DNA of 64,000 nt from Selenomonas ruminantium subsp. lactilytica TAM6421 (GCF_000284095.1 NC_017068.1:2604001-2668000), one strand, 5' to 3'. Positions 26,568 through 35,060 are shown, numbered from the stretch's first letter. Program-made: numbers and translations. The notes: generated by a model from the sequence alone, not told the origin.

Positions 26568-26588
26568 AGATTCACTCTTTCTTACAGA

Positions 26589-26852
26589 TCAGCCTGCCTG
26601 CTGGGCTGCATAAGCTTCCTTCAGGGCAATGGCCAGCTGGTCCGGGCAGGAGGTCGGCCGGGGGCCGCAGGTATTGCCGGCAAACCGCTCGATCACATGG
26701 TCAATATCCATGCCCACGACCAGTTTGGAAATACCGGACAGATTGCCGGCACAGCCGCCCTCAAACTTGACAGCTTTGATGATTTTTCCCTCCAGTTCTA
26801 CCGTAATCTTCTTGCTGCAGGTTCCCTGTGTCTTGTATTCATATGTGCTCAT
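26589..26852 (-). CDS. TSCPD-domain protein (TIGR03905-type, 87 aa)
   Basis: Small protein with the full TSCPD pattern: TQGTCSKKI, FEGGCAGNLSGISKLVVGM, and TCGPRPTSCPDQLA near the C-terminus. The four conserved cysteines suggest metal binding; such domains also occur at the end of some ribonucleotide reductases and stand alone in many firmicutes, where the function is unknown. The start is the ATG at 26852, with AGGAGAG nine bases upstream; an upstream ATG in the same frame lacks a site. Adjacent to the PHP gene and a secreted protein gene. Confidence 0.88.
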   Translation of the reverse strand: MSTYEYKTQGTCSKKITVELEGKIIKAVKFEGGCAGNLSGISKLVVGMDIDHVIERFAGNTCGPRPTSCPDQLAIALKEAYAAQQAG

Positions 26853-26875
26853 TATATTTGGCTCTCCTGATATCA

Positions 26876-27334
26876 TTATTTTTTCGTCTTATCCTTGCCA
26901 GCAGCTTTATCCGGTGCCTGTTTTTTATCCGGCTGAATCGGCTGCAGGGCAAAATTCTGCAGATTGTCCTTGTCATCAAAAATGAAAACGCAACGTACCA
27001 GCGGTGCTTTTTCAAAGGAAATAAAGTACATCATCTGACATTGTTTCGGATTGGGAATCGCCCAGCTGACAAAGCGTCCGCCCTTCATTTTGCCCAATTT
27101 CTGAATGTCTTTGCCTATGGCTGCAATCTGCTGTGTAGTAACGCCCTTCTGCGCTTCACTGCTCATGATCTTGAAGGCATCTGCCGGTTTATTTTTCACC
27201 AGCATGGCATCGATCCAGGCAGAAGCCTTGGCCTGCTGTGCAGACATCAGCTCTGCTTCCGGAGTAGCCGCCATTGCCATTGCCGAAAAGCTCATCATGG
27301 CACCTAAAACCAACGCAACAATTTTCTTCTTCAT
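26876..27334 (-). CDS. Secreted or periplasmic protein of unknown function (152 aa)
   Basis: Signal peptide (MKKKIVALVLGAMMSFSAMA, cut after AMA) then a 90-residue domain with a helix-rich start and strand-rich end (GGRFVSWAIPNPKQCQMMYF, VRCVFIFDDKDNLQNF), resembling the fold of small DUF3887/NTF2-like proteins; two cysteines could form a disulfide. The tail is Lys/Asp/Gln-rich and probably unstructured. The start at 27334 has GAGGTG nearby. It lies 19 bases behind the following membrane protein gene and may share its transcript. No function can be assigned. Confidence 0.7.
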   Translation of the reverse strand: MKKKIVALVLGAMMSFSAMAMAATPEAELMSAQQAKASAWIDAMLVKNKPADAFKIMSSEAQKGVTTQQIAAIGKDIQKLGKMKGGRFVSWAIPNPKQCQMMYFISFEKAPLVRCVFIFDDKDNLQNFALQPIQPDKKQAPDKAAGKDKTKK

Positions 27335-27353
27335 CGTCATCACCTCATTGAGA

Positions 27354-28163
27354 TTACAGGACGACATCTGTTACCACGCCGTCCTTCGTGTAAACGTAAA
27401 TGCTCTTGCCGTTATGATTGAAGACATACTGTTTCAGATTCTGTCCCTCTCCCTGGGTGACATTCACCCGCACGGGCTCTCCCATAGCGGCTGTTATATT
27501 ATCTTCGCTATCACCGGGGCGAATTCCTCCATATTTTCCCTGACTAAGTTTCTCCGCATGCTTTTGGGCGTTTTCCTTATCGAGTTTCGCCTCTTTGGCG
27601 GCCTCTTCATTCATGGAAATAATCAGGCGCTGGAAGGGCACGATCTTATCCGCCAGCTTTCCCTTATAGCCCTGAGGCATATCCTGCACGATGGACAGCA
27701 GCTTGCGGTCATTGGCTACATCCTTATTGGTCATATGGCCCCGATAGGTTGCCACCTGATTCATGGCCTCAGCATAGGCTAACAGCACAGACGCGTCCGG
27801 GCAGGCTCCGTCCAGGCAGGCCACCATCTGCTCATCGTCGAAGCCCCGCAACAGTTTCACCGCTTCCTCTGTTTTCTCCCGATCCGGATGAGCAAAATTC
27901 AGCTGGCTCAGGATTGTCACAGCCTGATCATAACGTTGCGTCAGATTTTCCTTCTGATCCCGGTCAAAACTGGAAACCGTGCTTTCCTTGGCCCGGCCAT
28001 CCATTTCCTGATACCCCCGGACGCCGCCGATAACCCCTGTGACCAGCGCCAGACAGACAAATAATGCCGTCATTTTCAGTTTGCGATGACGAAAATAACG
28101 CAGTGCCAGTAATAGCAGCAACAGCGGACAAACCAGCAATAAACAAAGCGAGTATAATGACAT
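27354..28163 (-). CDS. Membrane-anchored protein with C-terminal SmpA/OmlA-like beta domain, unknown function
   Basis: 269 residues from the ATG at 28163 (AGGGGG six bases upstream). Two N-terminal membrane segments (CLLLVCPLLLLLLALRYF and TALFVCLALVTGVIGG), a long helical middle region, then a C-terminal stretch (GIRPGDSEDNITAAMGEPVR, YVFNHNGKSIYVYTKDGVVT) that looks like the small beta-fold used by SmpA/BamE-like lipoproteins. I infer an envelope role. Neighbours on both sides are also unassigned envelope proteins, suggesting one locus. Confidence 0.65.
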   Translation of the reverse strand: MSLYSLCLLLVCPLLLLLLALRYFRHRKLKMTALFVCLALVTGVIGGVRGYQEMDGRAKESTVSSFDRDQKENLTQRYDQAVTILSQLNFAHPDREKTEEAVKLLRGFDDEQMVACLDGACPDASVLLAYAEAMNQVATYRGHMTNKDVANDRKLLSIVQDMPQGYKGKLADKIVPFQRLIISMNEEAAKEAKLDKENAQKHAEKLSQGKYGGIRPGDSEDNITAAMGEPVRVNVTQGEGQNLKQYVFNHNGKSIYVYTKDGVVTDVVL

Positions 28164-28202
28164 GAAATTCCCCCTAAAATTTCCTAATGACTCCATTATA
28201 AC

Positions 28203-28230
28203 AAAGCCTTCCCTCAGGGGGAAGGCTTTT
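28203..28230. terminator. Hairpin terminator between two minus-strand envelope genes
   Basis: AAAGCCTTCCC and GGGAAGGCTTT arms around CTCAGG; T runs on either side are short. It directly follows the stop of the zinc-ribbon gene at 28232. Confidence 0.65.
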
Positions 28231-28231
28231 G

Positions 28232-28876
28232 TCAACCTTGAACTTTATATTCCCGGAAAGAAGTGATGGTTCCATTGGTTATCCCGACAATCAGCTCCCG
28301 GATAATCTGCGGATCTGAATAATCCAGCGGCAGGAAGCAGTGATCGGCCTGATTGTAATAGCTGCGCACTTCGTTCTCCACGCCCCGGATATCTGCTTCC
28401 AACTGGGCCTTGCGCCGTTCATAAGCTTTGCCCGCCTGAATGTACGTGATACTCGTCGCCCCCAGCCAGACCACAAAGAAGAAAGTCCAGGTAACCCCCG
28501 GGACAAATCCCGTGAGGATCAGGTAGAAGAACAACGTGGCCAAAAAGCCGCCCAGCGTATAATTGCCCAATTTAGGCTCGCCATTCTGGGACTGCATCAG
28601 CCACAGATCCCCCAGGGTGGCATACTTGCCCCGGATGCGGGAAAAATATCCCTGCAAGCGCTGCAGCTCACCAATCAGCCGTTCCTTGTCCACCGGCACT
28701 TCCGCCAGCTCATGCAGCCCTACCAGCGTCGGTATATGGGCGCGGATGTCTTCCGCTGCACGGTCTCCGGCAAAGGTGTTCAGCAGATCGTCACTGCTGA
28801 CTTCCGCCTGCTCCCCGCAGAAGGTACAGACCTTTGCTCCGGTTTCCACTATGCAGCCGCATTTCTTGCAAATCAT
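28232..28876 (-). CDS. Zinc-ribbon membrane protein of unknown function (214 aa)
   Basis: Start at 28876, with AAAGGAGG upstream. The N-terminus is a zinc ribbon (MICKKCGCIVETGAKVCTFC, four Cys in two pairs). A helical region follows, then two membrane segments (GGFLATLFFYLILTGFVPG and WTFFFVVWLGATSITYIQAG) and a basic, coiled-coil-like tail. Cytoplasmic zinc ribbon plus two transmembrane helices is a common plan in proteins named zinc-ribbon domain-containing; function is unknown. A terminator separates it from the next gene. Confidence 0.75.
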   Translation of the reverse strand: MICKKCGCIVETGAKVCTFCGEQAEVSSDDLLNTFAGDRAAEDIRAHIPTLVGLHELAEVPVDKERLIGELQRLQGYFSRIRGKYATLGDLWLMQSQNGEPKLGNYTLGGFLATLFFYLILTGFVPGVTWTFFFVVWLGATSITYIQAGKAYERRKAQLEADIRGVENEVRSYYNQADHCFLPLDYSDPQIIRELIVGITNGTITSFREYKVQG

Positions 28877-29081
28877 TGTTCTTCCTCCTTTCTCACCGCA
28901 TATCATTCCTTTTGATATATATCGGCGAATTTGACCAATGATTCAGCGTTCCGAAAATTTTTTTGTGATAATTATATTCATTCGTTGCCAAAAGAAAAAT
29001 CCCTGCCATGACAGAGATTTTCTTGCAAATTTATTACACTTTTAATGATATTTTAATCAAAACACAGATTTTTTGTTACTT

Positions 29082-30428
29082 TTATACCCGGATCAGCTTG
29101 ATATGTCCCCGGCAGTAACGATACAGGATGCCGATGAAGATGCCCGTTATGAGCCAGCTCACCGGATAGCAGGCCATCAGGGTGCCATAGGTGGGGCTGG
29201 CCGGAAACAGGGTGTAGAGCCAGGTGATGCGCACGCCACAGATGCCCACCAGGGCCAAAAGCGCCGGCGGCAGGGAGAAGCCATAGCCCCGCAGCGCTCC
29301 GGACAGCACATCGATGAAAACCTGCAGGAATTCCGGTGCCACAATGTACCAGAAACGGAGGATTCCCAATTCCACCACCGTTTCATCCGCATTGAATATC
29401 GCCAGGAACTCCCGGGCAAACACGATGACGATTGCCCCCATACACAGGGTGAAGGCAATATCCAGCAGCATGCCCACCTTGGTGATCTGGAAACAGCGCG
29501 GCAGATTCCCTGCCCCGTAATTCTGGCTCACAAAGGTCGTGGTCGCCTGGGCGAAGGCGTTCAGGAAACAGTAGACATTGACCTCGATGGCAAAGGCCGC
29601 CGCCGAAGCCGCCATAGCATCCGGCCCCAGACTGTTCACCGCCGCCTGGATGAGGATGTTGGAAAAGGAAAAGACCATGCCCTGAATCCCGGCGGGCAGG
29701 CCGATGGCTGCAATCTCCCGCAGCATTTTCCGGTCAAAGGCAAAATCCTTGAACTGCAGACGCAGGATATCCTGCGAATGCGTGAGGGACCAAAAGAGGA
29801 TAAAGGAACTTACCCCCATGGCGATGATCGTGCCCAAGGCCACGCCCATGACGCCCCAGCCCCAGCTGACAAAGAGCAGGTCCAAAGCGATGTTGACCAC
29901 GCTGGCCACGGCCAGGGCAATCAATGGGGTACGGGTATCGCCTCTGGCCCGGAGTATCGCTGCTTCAAAGTTATAGACACCGATAAAGGGCAGGCCCAAA
30001 AGATACACCCGCAGATATGTTTCGGCCATGGCCTCCACCTCGGCAGGTACCTCCAGCCAATTGATGATGGGGGCGGCCATAAGCTCCCCCACGGCCAGCA
30101 GCAGGAAGCCGATGATCACTGCCAAGCCAAAGGAAGTCTGCACTGCCGTGCCGACTTTCTCCGGTTTTTTCGCCCCGATAAACCGGGCGATTATGACATT
30201 AGCGCCCAAGGACAGCCCCATAAAAAGATTGACCAGGATGCCGATGACGGAGATATTGTTCCCCACCGCCGCCATGGCATTCTTGCCCACGAACTGTCCC
30301 AGCACCGCCACATCTGCGGCATTGAAGAGCTGCTGCAGAACCCCCGTCAAGGCCAGCGGGATGGCAAAAATAATCAGCTTATCCCAAAATGAGCCATGAA
30401 GCATGTCCATGTCCCGTGTATTCAACAT
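29082..30428 (-). CDS. MATE-family efflux transporter
   Basis: 448-residue inner-membrane exporter with about 12 transmembrane helices and the two-fold repeat of MATE proteins, which expel cationic drugs or metabolites using Na+ or H+. Family marks: LTGVLQQLFNAADVAVLGQF near residue 27, the loop VIIARFIGAKKPEKV, and the second repeat QTFVSQNYG-type motif here as TTFVSQNYGAGNLPRC. N-terminal MLHGSFWDKLIIFAIPLALT is typical. The ATG at 30428 gives the usual length; GAGGTG lies upstream. It diverges from the MscS gene. Substrate unknown. Confidence 0.93.
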   Translation of the reverse strand: MLNTRDMDMLHGSFWDKLIIFAIPLALTGVLQQLFNAADVAVLGQFVGKNAMAAVGNNISVIGILVNLFMGLSLGANVIIARFIGAKKPEKVGTAVQTSFGLAVIIGFLLLAVGELMAAPIINWLEVPAEVEAMAETYLRVYLLGLPFIGVYNFEAAILRARGDTRTPLIALAVASVVNIALDLLFVSWGWGVMGVALGTIIAMGVSSFILFWSLTHSQDILRLQFKDFAFDRKMLREIAAIGLPAGIQGMVFSFSNILIQAAVNSLGPDAMAASAAAFAIEVNVYCFLNAFAQATTTFVSQNYGAGNLPRCFQITKVGMLLDIAFTLCMGAIVIVFAREFLAIFNADETVVELGILRFWYIVAPEFLQVFIDVLSGALRGYGFSLPPALLALVGICGVRITWLYTLFPASPTYGTLMACYPVSWLITGIFIGILYRYCRGHIKLIRV

Positions 30429-30572
30429 TTTTTCACCTCATAAACCTTACAATTAAACATGTCGAAAGATTATTATAACGCTAATGTCTGGATTTTACCA
30501 TAGAATATAGCAAAATATATTTCCCCTGATGTATAATAGAAGATATCTTGAAAACGCAAGGGAGGAATTATT

Positions 30573-31631
30573 TTGCCAAATACAGATTGGATGAGCTGGA
30601 TTGACTGGACTCATCTTTTAGAAATGCTGATCGTACCCTTTTGTATCCTGATTGCTGCCCTCACCGCCGGCATCATGCTGAACCGCATGATCAAGCAGCG
30701 GATGATGAAGCGCCTGACTGCAGAGGAAACCACCTGGCAGTCCATCTTCATCAACGCCCTGCAGGGCGTGCCCATCTCCTTCTGCCTGGTGGTGGGGCTC
30801 TACTGGATCGTCAACACCATTGACATCATCGAACCGTTGGTCAAGATTTTTTCCTACATATTATTTACGGTGATCATCCTGACCATCACCCGAGTTATCG
30901 CCCGGACGGTCAGCGGCGTCATCGATATGCAGATTGAGCGCTCCCAGCAGAAAATGCCCAAGACCACGCTGCTGAACGCCATTGTCAACGGCATCATCTA
31001 TGCCATGGGCATTCTTGTGGTGCTCCAATACTACGGCATTTCCATTGCCCCCATCCTCACCGCCCTGGGTGTCGGTGGTATGGCCGTGGCCCTGGCCCTG
31101 CAGGAAACCCTGGCCAATATCTTCTCGGGCCTGCATCTCATCCTCTCCAAACAGCTGCGGCTCGGCGATTACGTCCATCTGAGCTCCGGTGAGGAAGGCC
31201 GCGTCACGGACATCACCTGGCGTTTCACGACCATCGTTCCCGTAGGCGAGGGCAATATGGTGGTCATCCCGAATCAGAAGATCGCCTCCTCCATCATCAC
31301 CAACTACAGCATGCCCCGCCACGATATCCTCATCAAGATCCCCGTAGGCGTGGCCTATAACAGCGATCTGGAAAAGGTGGAGGAAGTCACCCTCGACGTG
31401 GCCCGGCAGGTACTGACGCAGCTCAACGAACGACTGGACAAGGACCGCCAGCCCGCCGTGCGCTTCTACAACTTTGGCGACAGCAGCATCGACTTCAACG
31501 TCCTGCTGCACTCCGCCCGCTTTGACAATCAGTTTCTGCTCAAGCATGAATTCATCAAGGCCCTGACCAAACGATTCCGTGAGGAAGGCATTGAAATCCC
31601 CTTCCCCATCCGCACCATCGTCCAACAATAA
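30573..31631 (+). CDS. MscS-family mechanosensitive channel
   Basis: 352-residue membrane channel that opens on hypo-osmotic stress. Three or four membrane helices precede the pore helix (ALGVGGMAVALALQETLANI, the Gly/Ala-rich TM3 of MscS), followed by the conserved beta domain (LRLGDYVHLSSGEEGRVTDI, VVIPNQKIASSIITNYS) and a cytoplasmic C-terminal domain ending FPIRTIVQQ. The start is a TTG at 30573 with GGGAGG seven bases upstream; an ATG at 30591 is an alternative without a site. A terminator follows at 31642. Confidence 0.93.
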   Translation: MPNTDWMSWIDWTHLLEMLIVPFCILIAALTAGIMLNRMIKQRMMKRLTAEETTWQSIFINALQGVPISFCLVVGLYWIVNTIDIIEPLVKIFSYILFTVIILTITRVIARTVSGVIDMQIERSQQKMPKTTLLNAIVNGIIYAMGILVVLQYYGISIAPILTALGVGGMAVALALQETLANIFSGLHLILSKQLRLGDYVHLSSGEEGRVTDITWRFTTIVPVGEGNMVVIPNQKIASSIITNYSMPRHDILIKIPVGVAYNSDLEKVEEVTLDVARQVLTQLNERLDKDRQPAVRFYNFGDSSIDFNVLLHSARFDNQFLLKHEFIKALTKRFREEGIEIPFPIRTIVQQ

Positions 31632-31641
31632 ATCCGTCAGC

Positions 31642-31686
31642 TATCCACAAATTACCGTCAGGTAAATTTGTGGATAACTTTTTTTC
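31642..31686 (+). terminator. Terminator after the MscS gene
   Basis: TATCCACAAATTACC pairs with GGTAAATTTGTGGATA (one bulge, four-base loop) and is followed by ACTTTTTTT. Confidence 0.85.
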
Positions 31687-31742
31687 TGCCTGAAAACAGG
31701 GGGCTGCGCCCGCTTTTCTTTGTGGATAACTCTGCGGATAAA

Positions 31743-31792
31743 CAACTACATATAGTATTTCTATTGACTATCAGCCATACATATTGTATAAT
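31743..31792 (+). promoter_or_regulatory. nrd promoter with two NrdR-box-like operators
   Basis: TTGACT (31764-31769), 17 bases, TATAAT (31787-31792): a near-consensus vegetative promoter. Two sequences matching the NrdR-box core CwATATATwG overlap it: CTACATATAG at 31746-31755 and ATACATATTG at 31777-31786. Their centres are 31 bases apart, the three-turn spacing known for tandem NrdR boxes. NrdR would repress when dATP is plentiful. The nrdR gene is not in the window. Confidence 0.75.
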
Positions 31793-31872
31793 TTCCTTAC
31801 ATTCACCACCAATAGTGGTTCAAGTGAACGCACCCCGGACGGGTACAATAAATAAAAGGATAGGTGATTATC

Positions 31873-32160
31873 ATGATGGTAAATGATGTAGCAGTAACTG
31901 TTGATGGTCTCAGCGATGTGACGGAGGCAGAAATCGCCCAGTACATCGGCTATGTGGAAGAGCAGACCAACGAAAAACTGAATGAACTGACGCTGACGCC
32001 GGCCGCTGACGGTCAGATCCATCTGGACTATGTGCTGCAGCCCCAGAAGTTCGAGCGCATCCGCCGCATCACGGGTTATCTCGTGGGCACTATCGACCGC
32101 TGGAACGATGCCAAGCGGGCGGAAGAACATGACCGCGTAAAGCATACCATCATGCACTGA
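31873..32160 (+). CDS. Small protein resembling the NrdD C-terminal tail, encoded before nrdG (95 aa)
   Basis: The C-terminal part (RIRRITGYLVGTIDRWNDAK then RAEEHDRVKH) resembles the end of class III anaerobic ribonucleotide reductases (NrdD), where a xxGY motif carries the glycyl radical and a WN.GK/DAK segment follows. The zinc-binding cysteines of NrdD and the catalytic body are absent: only about 95 residues are encoded. It sits one base before nrdG behind an NrdR-type promoter, which supports a role in deoxyribonucleotide supply, perhaps as an NrdD accessory piece. The start is the ATG at 31873, with AGGTG upstream. Alternative: an unrelated small nrd-operon protein. The 80-base leader contains a small ACCAC/GTGGT hairpin. 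Confidence 0.6.
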   Translation: MMVNDVAVTVDGLSDVTEAEIAQYIGYVEEQTNEKLNELTLTPAADGQIHLDYVLQPQKFERIRRITGYLVGTIDRWNDAKRAEEHDRVKHTIMH

Positions 32161-32161
32161 T

Positions 32162-32656
32162 ATGAAGATTCGCATTGCAGGCATTGTGGAAGAATCCATC
32201 GTCGATGGTGACGGCCTGCGGCTCACGGTCTTTACCCAGGGCTGCCCGCACCATTGCCCCGGCTGCCATAATCCCGCCACACACCCTGCCACCGGCGGCA
32301 GGGATGCCGATACCGATGAGATTCTCCCCCTTATCGACGCTAACCCCCTGCTCGACGGCATCACCTTCAGCGGCGGCGAGCCCTTCCTGCAGCCTGCTCC
32401 CCTGACAAAACTAGCCCGCCAGGCCCATGCCCGCGGGCTTGATGTATGGAGCTACACCGGCTTCACGCTGGAAGACCTGCTATCCAGGAACAATCCCGCC
32501 ATCGATGCTTTATTGAAGGAAATCGATGTGCTGGTAGATGGCCGTTACGAGGAGAAACTGCGGGATCTGACACTGAACTTCCGTGGCTCTGCCAATCAAA
32601 GAGTCATCGATATGAACGCCTATCGCAAAACCGGCATCATAAAAACCCTATACTAA
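32162..32656 (+). CDS. nrdG: NrdG, anaerobic ribonucleotide reductase activating protein
   Basis: Radical-SAM enzyme that makes the glycyl radical on NrdD. C28, C32 and C35 (TQGCPHHCPGCHNP) bind the 4Fe-4S cluster; DGLRLTVF at the start and TFSGGEPFLQP near residue 70 (SAM-binding GGEP) are diagnostic. 164 residues is normal. The start codon follows the previous stop by one base, so translation is coupled. The full nrdD gene must lie elsewhere in the genome. A strong terminator follows. Confidence 0.96.
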   Translation: MKIRIAGIVEESIVDGDGLRLTVFTQGCPHHCPGCHNPATHPATGGRDADTDEILPLIDANPLLDGITFSGGEPFLQPAPLTKLARQAHARGLDVWSYTGFTLEDLLSRNNPAIDALLKEIDVLVDGRYEEKLRDLTLNFRGSANQRVIDMNAYRKTGIIKTLY

Positions 32657-32693
32657 AAAAGCCGACCAGACTTTTGAGCTGGTCGGCTTTTTG
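32655..32693. terminator. Bidirectional terminator between nrdG and usp genes
   Basis: AAAAAGCCGACCAG pairs with CTGGTCGGCTTTTT; A and T runs on both sides serve the convergent genes. Confidence 0.92.
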
Positions 32694-32697
32694 CTGT

Positions 32698-33114
32698 TCA
32701 TTTCACAACCAGAACAGGGCATTTTGCCTGTTCCACGATATACTGGCTGACACTGCCCAGCAGTACGCCCTTCACGATTCCCAGGCCACGGCTGCCCATG
32801 ATGATCAGGTCAATATCATTCGAGGCTGCAAAATCCAGGATCACTACGGCCGGCGAGCCGGTTTCAGAATAAGCTTCCTTCTCGATTCCGGAGGGTACCA
32901 TTTCCATGGCCCGGTCCAGGATCACATTGCCAGCCTTCGTGACTGCTTCGAGAATGGCATCGGACAGGCAGGCATTGATGGCCAGCTGATTGATATTGGC
33001 CACATAGAGGAAGTTCAGCTTTGCCTCGCAGATCTCTGCCATGGCAATGGCCTCTGCTACCGCACGGTCCGAACCTTCCGAACCATCTACCGGCACAAGA
33101 ATATTTTTCATCAT
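32698..33114 (-). CDS. Universal stress protein (UspA family), first of two
   Basis: 138-residue cytoplasmic nucleotide-binding protein. MKNILVPVDGSEGSDRAV is the family N-terminus, and the ATP-binding loop GSRGLGIVKGVLLGSVSQYI (G-2x-G-9x-GS) is complete, so this is the ATP-binding type. The preferred start is the ATG at 33114 (GGGGG upstream) rather than the TTG before it. It lies 20 bases downstream of the second Usp gene on the same strand. Function: stress survival, partner unknown. Confidence 0.92.
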   Translation of the reverse strand: MMKNILVPVDGSEGSDRAVAEAIAMAEICEAKLNFLYVANINQLAINACLSDAILEAVTKAGNVILDRAMEMVPSGIEKEAYSETGSPAVVILDFAASNDIDLIIMGSRGLGIVKGVLLGSVSQYIVEQAKCPVLVVK

Positions 33115-33133
33115 CAAGATTACCCCCTCAAAA

Positions 33134-33562
33134 TCATTTAACCACCATTACAGCCGTTTGGGCCCGCTCCACCAATTCCTGACTGACACTGCCGGCAAAG
33201 AAGCCTTCCACGACGCCTAAGCCCCGGCCGCCGGTCACGATGAGATCCGGCAGGCTTTCCTCGGCAAATTGCAGGATTTCCTCCACCGGCATCCCCGTAC
33301 GGCAGTGGTATTCATACTTGAAATTCTCCGGCACACATCGCTTGATCATGGCCTGCGTCGCCACCTCATCGCTGCGCACATCCCCGACGACATCATCCGG
33401 CAGCCAGGTATCCTCCTGTGCATCCGTTTCGCTGGTGAAATACGTCACATGGAGCACATCGAGCCTGGCTTCCATCTCTTCAGCCAGATTGATGGCGAAC
33501 TTCAGCGCCCGGCTGGAAGTATCCGACGCGTCCACCGGCACCAAAATACGGGATAACTTCAT
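33134..33562 (-). CDS. Universal stress protein (UspA family), second copy
   Basis: 142 residues; MKLSRILVPVDASDTSSRAL at the start and GGRGLGVVEGFFAGSVSQEL as the ATP-binding loop. It shares the fold with the other Usp but is clearly diverged in the middle (LHVTYFTSETDAQEDTWLPD). GGGGAGG stands upstream of the ATG. The first gene of the pair; upstream is the divergent ilvA promoter region. Confidence 0.92.
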   Translation of the reverse strand: MKLSRILVPVDASDTSSRALKFAINLAEEMEARLDVLHVTYFTSETDAQEDTWLPDDVVGDVRSDEVATQAMIKRCVPENFKYEYHCRTGMPVEEILQFAEESLPDLIVTGGRGLGVVEGFFAGSVSQELVERAQTAVMVVK

Positions 33563-33645
33563 CTAAACATACCTCCCCGTAATACGATATACCTAATATT
33601 TCGCGCCTGCCCCAATAAAATCCTGCCCCAGCGGCATAAAATACA

Positions 33646-33675
33646 TTGACATTTCTCAGCGGATAGTGATACACT
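33646..33675 (+). promoter_or_regulatory. Promoter of the threonine dehydratase gene
   Basis: TTGACA (33646-33651), 18 bases, TACACT (33670-33675), about 80 bases before the ATG. No attenuator or leader peptide is evident. Confidence 0.55.
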
Positions 33676-33752
33676 AAATAGAACACTTTATTAGAAATAA
33701 ACGCCTAAAAATCAAATATGTGTAAACAGAGAGTATCAAAGGAGGCCCACCC

Positions 33753-35003
33753 ATGTCCAAAGAAAAAGCCAGCCGCCCCAATAATGCCGAGATCGTCGCC
33801 CAAACCACCATCGCCGGAGTCTATCAAGCCGCCCGCAACTTAGAAGGCGTAGCGAAAAAGACACGCCTGATCGAAAGCGACTTCTTCTCAGAACTGTCCG
33901 GCAACCAAGTCTTCTTGAAACCCGAAAACCTCCAGCATACGGGCGCCTTCAAGCTGCGCGGTGCTTATAACAAGATCAGTCAGCTCACGCCCGAAGAACG
34001 CGCCAAGGGCGTCATCACCTCGTCCGCCGGCAACCATGCCCAGGGTGTGGCCTTCGCGGCGCAGAAGCTCGGCGTCAAGGCCGTGATCTGCATGCCCGCC
34101 ACCACGCCTATCCTCAAAGTCGAAGGCACGAAAGCCTTGGGCGCAGAAGTCGTGCTGCATGGTGACGGCTTTGACGACGCCTATGCCTACAGCCTCGAAC
34201 TGCAGAAACAGCATGGCTATGTCTACATCCATCCCTTCAACGACCTGCAGGTGCTCTTAGGCCAGGGCACCACGGCTCTGGAAATCATCGATGCCTGCAA
34301 GGATATCGATGCCATCCTCGTGCCCATCGGCGGCGGCGGCTTCGCTTCTGGCGTGGCGCTGGCCACCAAGCTCGTCAATCCCGATATCAAGGTCATCGGC
34401 GTGGAACCAGAAAATGCCGCCTGCATGAAGGCCGCCCTTGCCAAGGGAAAAGTCACGACGCTCAAATCCGCCGACACCGTAGCCGATGGCTGCGCCGTCA
34501 AGACCGCCGGCACGCTGACCTATGAATTCTGCAAGAAATACCTCGACGACATCATCACCGTTTCCGAAATGGAAATCATGGGCGCCCTGCTGTCGCTTAT
34601 CGAAAAGCACAAGCTCATTGCCGAAGGCGCCGGCGTTCTCTCACTGGCCGCCCTCTCCAAGCTCCCGTTCAAAGGCAAGAAAGTAGCCGCCATCGTGAGC
34701 GGCGGCAATATCGATATTTCTACGATTTCTGCCCTGATTGAAAAGGCCAAGATTGCCCGCGGCCGCGTCTTCTGCTTCGGCGTCCTGCTGCCGGACAAAC
34801 CCGGCCAGCTTTTAAACGTTTCCCGCATCCTCGCCGAAGAAAACGCCAACGTCATCGAACTCAACCATAACCAGTCCAAGGTCACCAACAGCTTCAAGAA
34901 AGTAGTTCTCGAAGTCACCTGCGAGACCAACAACGAAGAACACATCCAGCGCATTGTCAAAGCCCTGCACGATAACGGATATGAACTAGAACGGATTTAC
35001 TAA
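33753..35003 (+). CDS. ilvA: Threonine ammonia-lyase with C-terminal ACT domain
   Basis: PLP enzyme that turns threonine into 2-oxobutanoate and ammonia, feeding isoleucine synthesis or threonine breakdown. K67 in HTGAFKLRGAYNK is the PLP lysine; SAGNHAQGVAFAAQKLGV and the phosphate loop PIGGGGFASGVALATK follow. The last 80 residues (FGVLLPDKPGQLLNVSRILA) form one ACT domain. At 416 residues with a single short ACT it matches the TdcB/short IlvA subgroup; anabolic long IlvA has about 500. A GGAGG site precedes the ATG. Biosynthetic or catabolic role cannot be told from context: no ilv or tdc partners are near. Confidence 0.94.
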   Translation: MSKEKASRPNNAEIVAQTTIAGVYQAARNLEGVAKKTRLIESDFFSELSGNQVFLKPENLQHTGAFKLRGAYNKISQLTPEERAKGVITSSAGNHAQGVAFAAQKLGVKAVICMPATTPILKVEGTKALGAEVVLHGDGFDDAYAYSLELQKQHGYVYIHPFNDLQVLLGQGTTALEIIDACKDIDAILVPIGGGGFASGVALATKLVNPDIKVIGVEPENAACMKAALAKGKVTTLKSADTVADGCAVKTAGTLTYEFCKKYLDDIITVSEMEIMGALLSLIEKHKLIAEGAGVLSLAALSKLPFKGKKVAAIVSGGNIDISTISALIEKAKIARGRVFCFGVLLPDKPGQLLNVSRILAEENANVIELNHNQSKVTNSFKKVVLEVTCETNNEEHIQRIVKALHDNGYELERIY

Positions 35004-35011
35004 AATCGACC

Positions 35012-35053
35012 AGCAAAAGAACGCAAATTTATTTACATTTGCGTTCTTTTGCT
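35012..35053. terminator. Long hairpin: ilvA terminator overlapping the dinJ-yafQ promoter
   Basis: AGCAAAAGAACGCAAAT pairs perfectly with ATTTGCGTTCTTTTGCT around a short AT loop, then TTTATAAT. It follows the ilvA stop by eight bases, and its right arm forms the spacer of the toxin-antitoxin promoter. Confidence 0.8.
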
Positions 35054-35060
35054 TTATAAT
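35032..35060 (+). promoter_or_regulatory. Promoter of dinJ-yafQ
   Basis: TTTACA (35032-35037), 17 bases, TATAAT (35055-35060), then AAAGGAG before the dinJ ATG. The inverted repeat overlapping it could also serve as operator for the antitoxin. Confidence 0.7.

Noticed and set aside
28185-28256. TTGACA and TATAAT on the minus strand before the membrane protein at 28163
   Set aside because: They are 29 bases apart with the terminator hairpin between; not a usable spacing.
29073-30392. 439-codon plus-strand frame opposite the MATE gene, and 483-codon frame (55749-57200) opposite brnQ
   Set aside because: Antisense to well-supported membrane proteins; composition follows from the complementary hydrophobic codons.
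30641-31628. Frames in and opposite the MscS gene
   Set aside because: Shadows of a GC-rich true gene.
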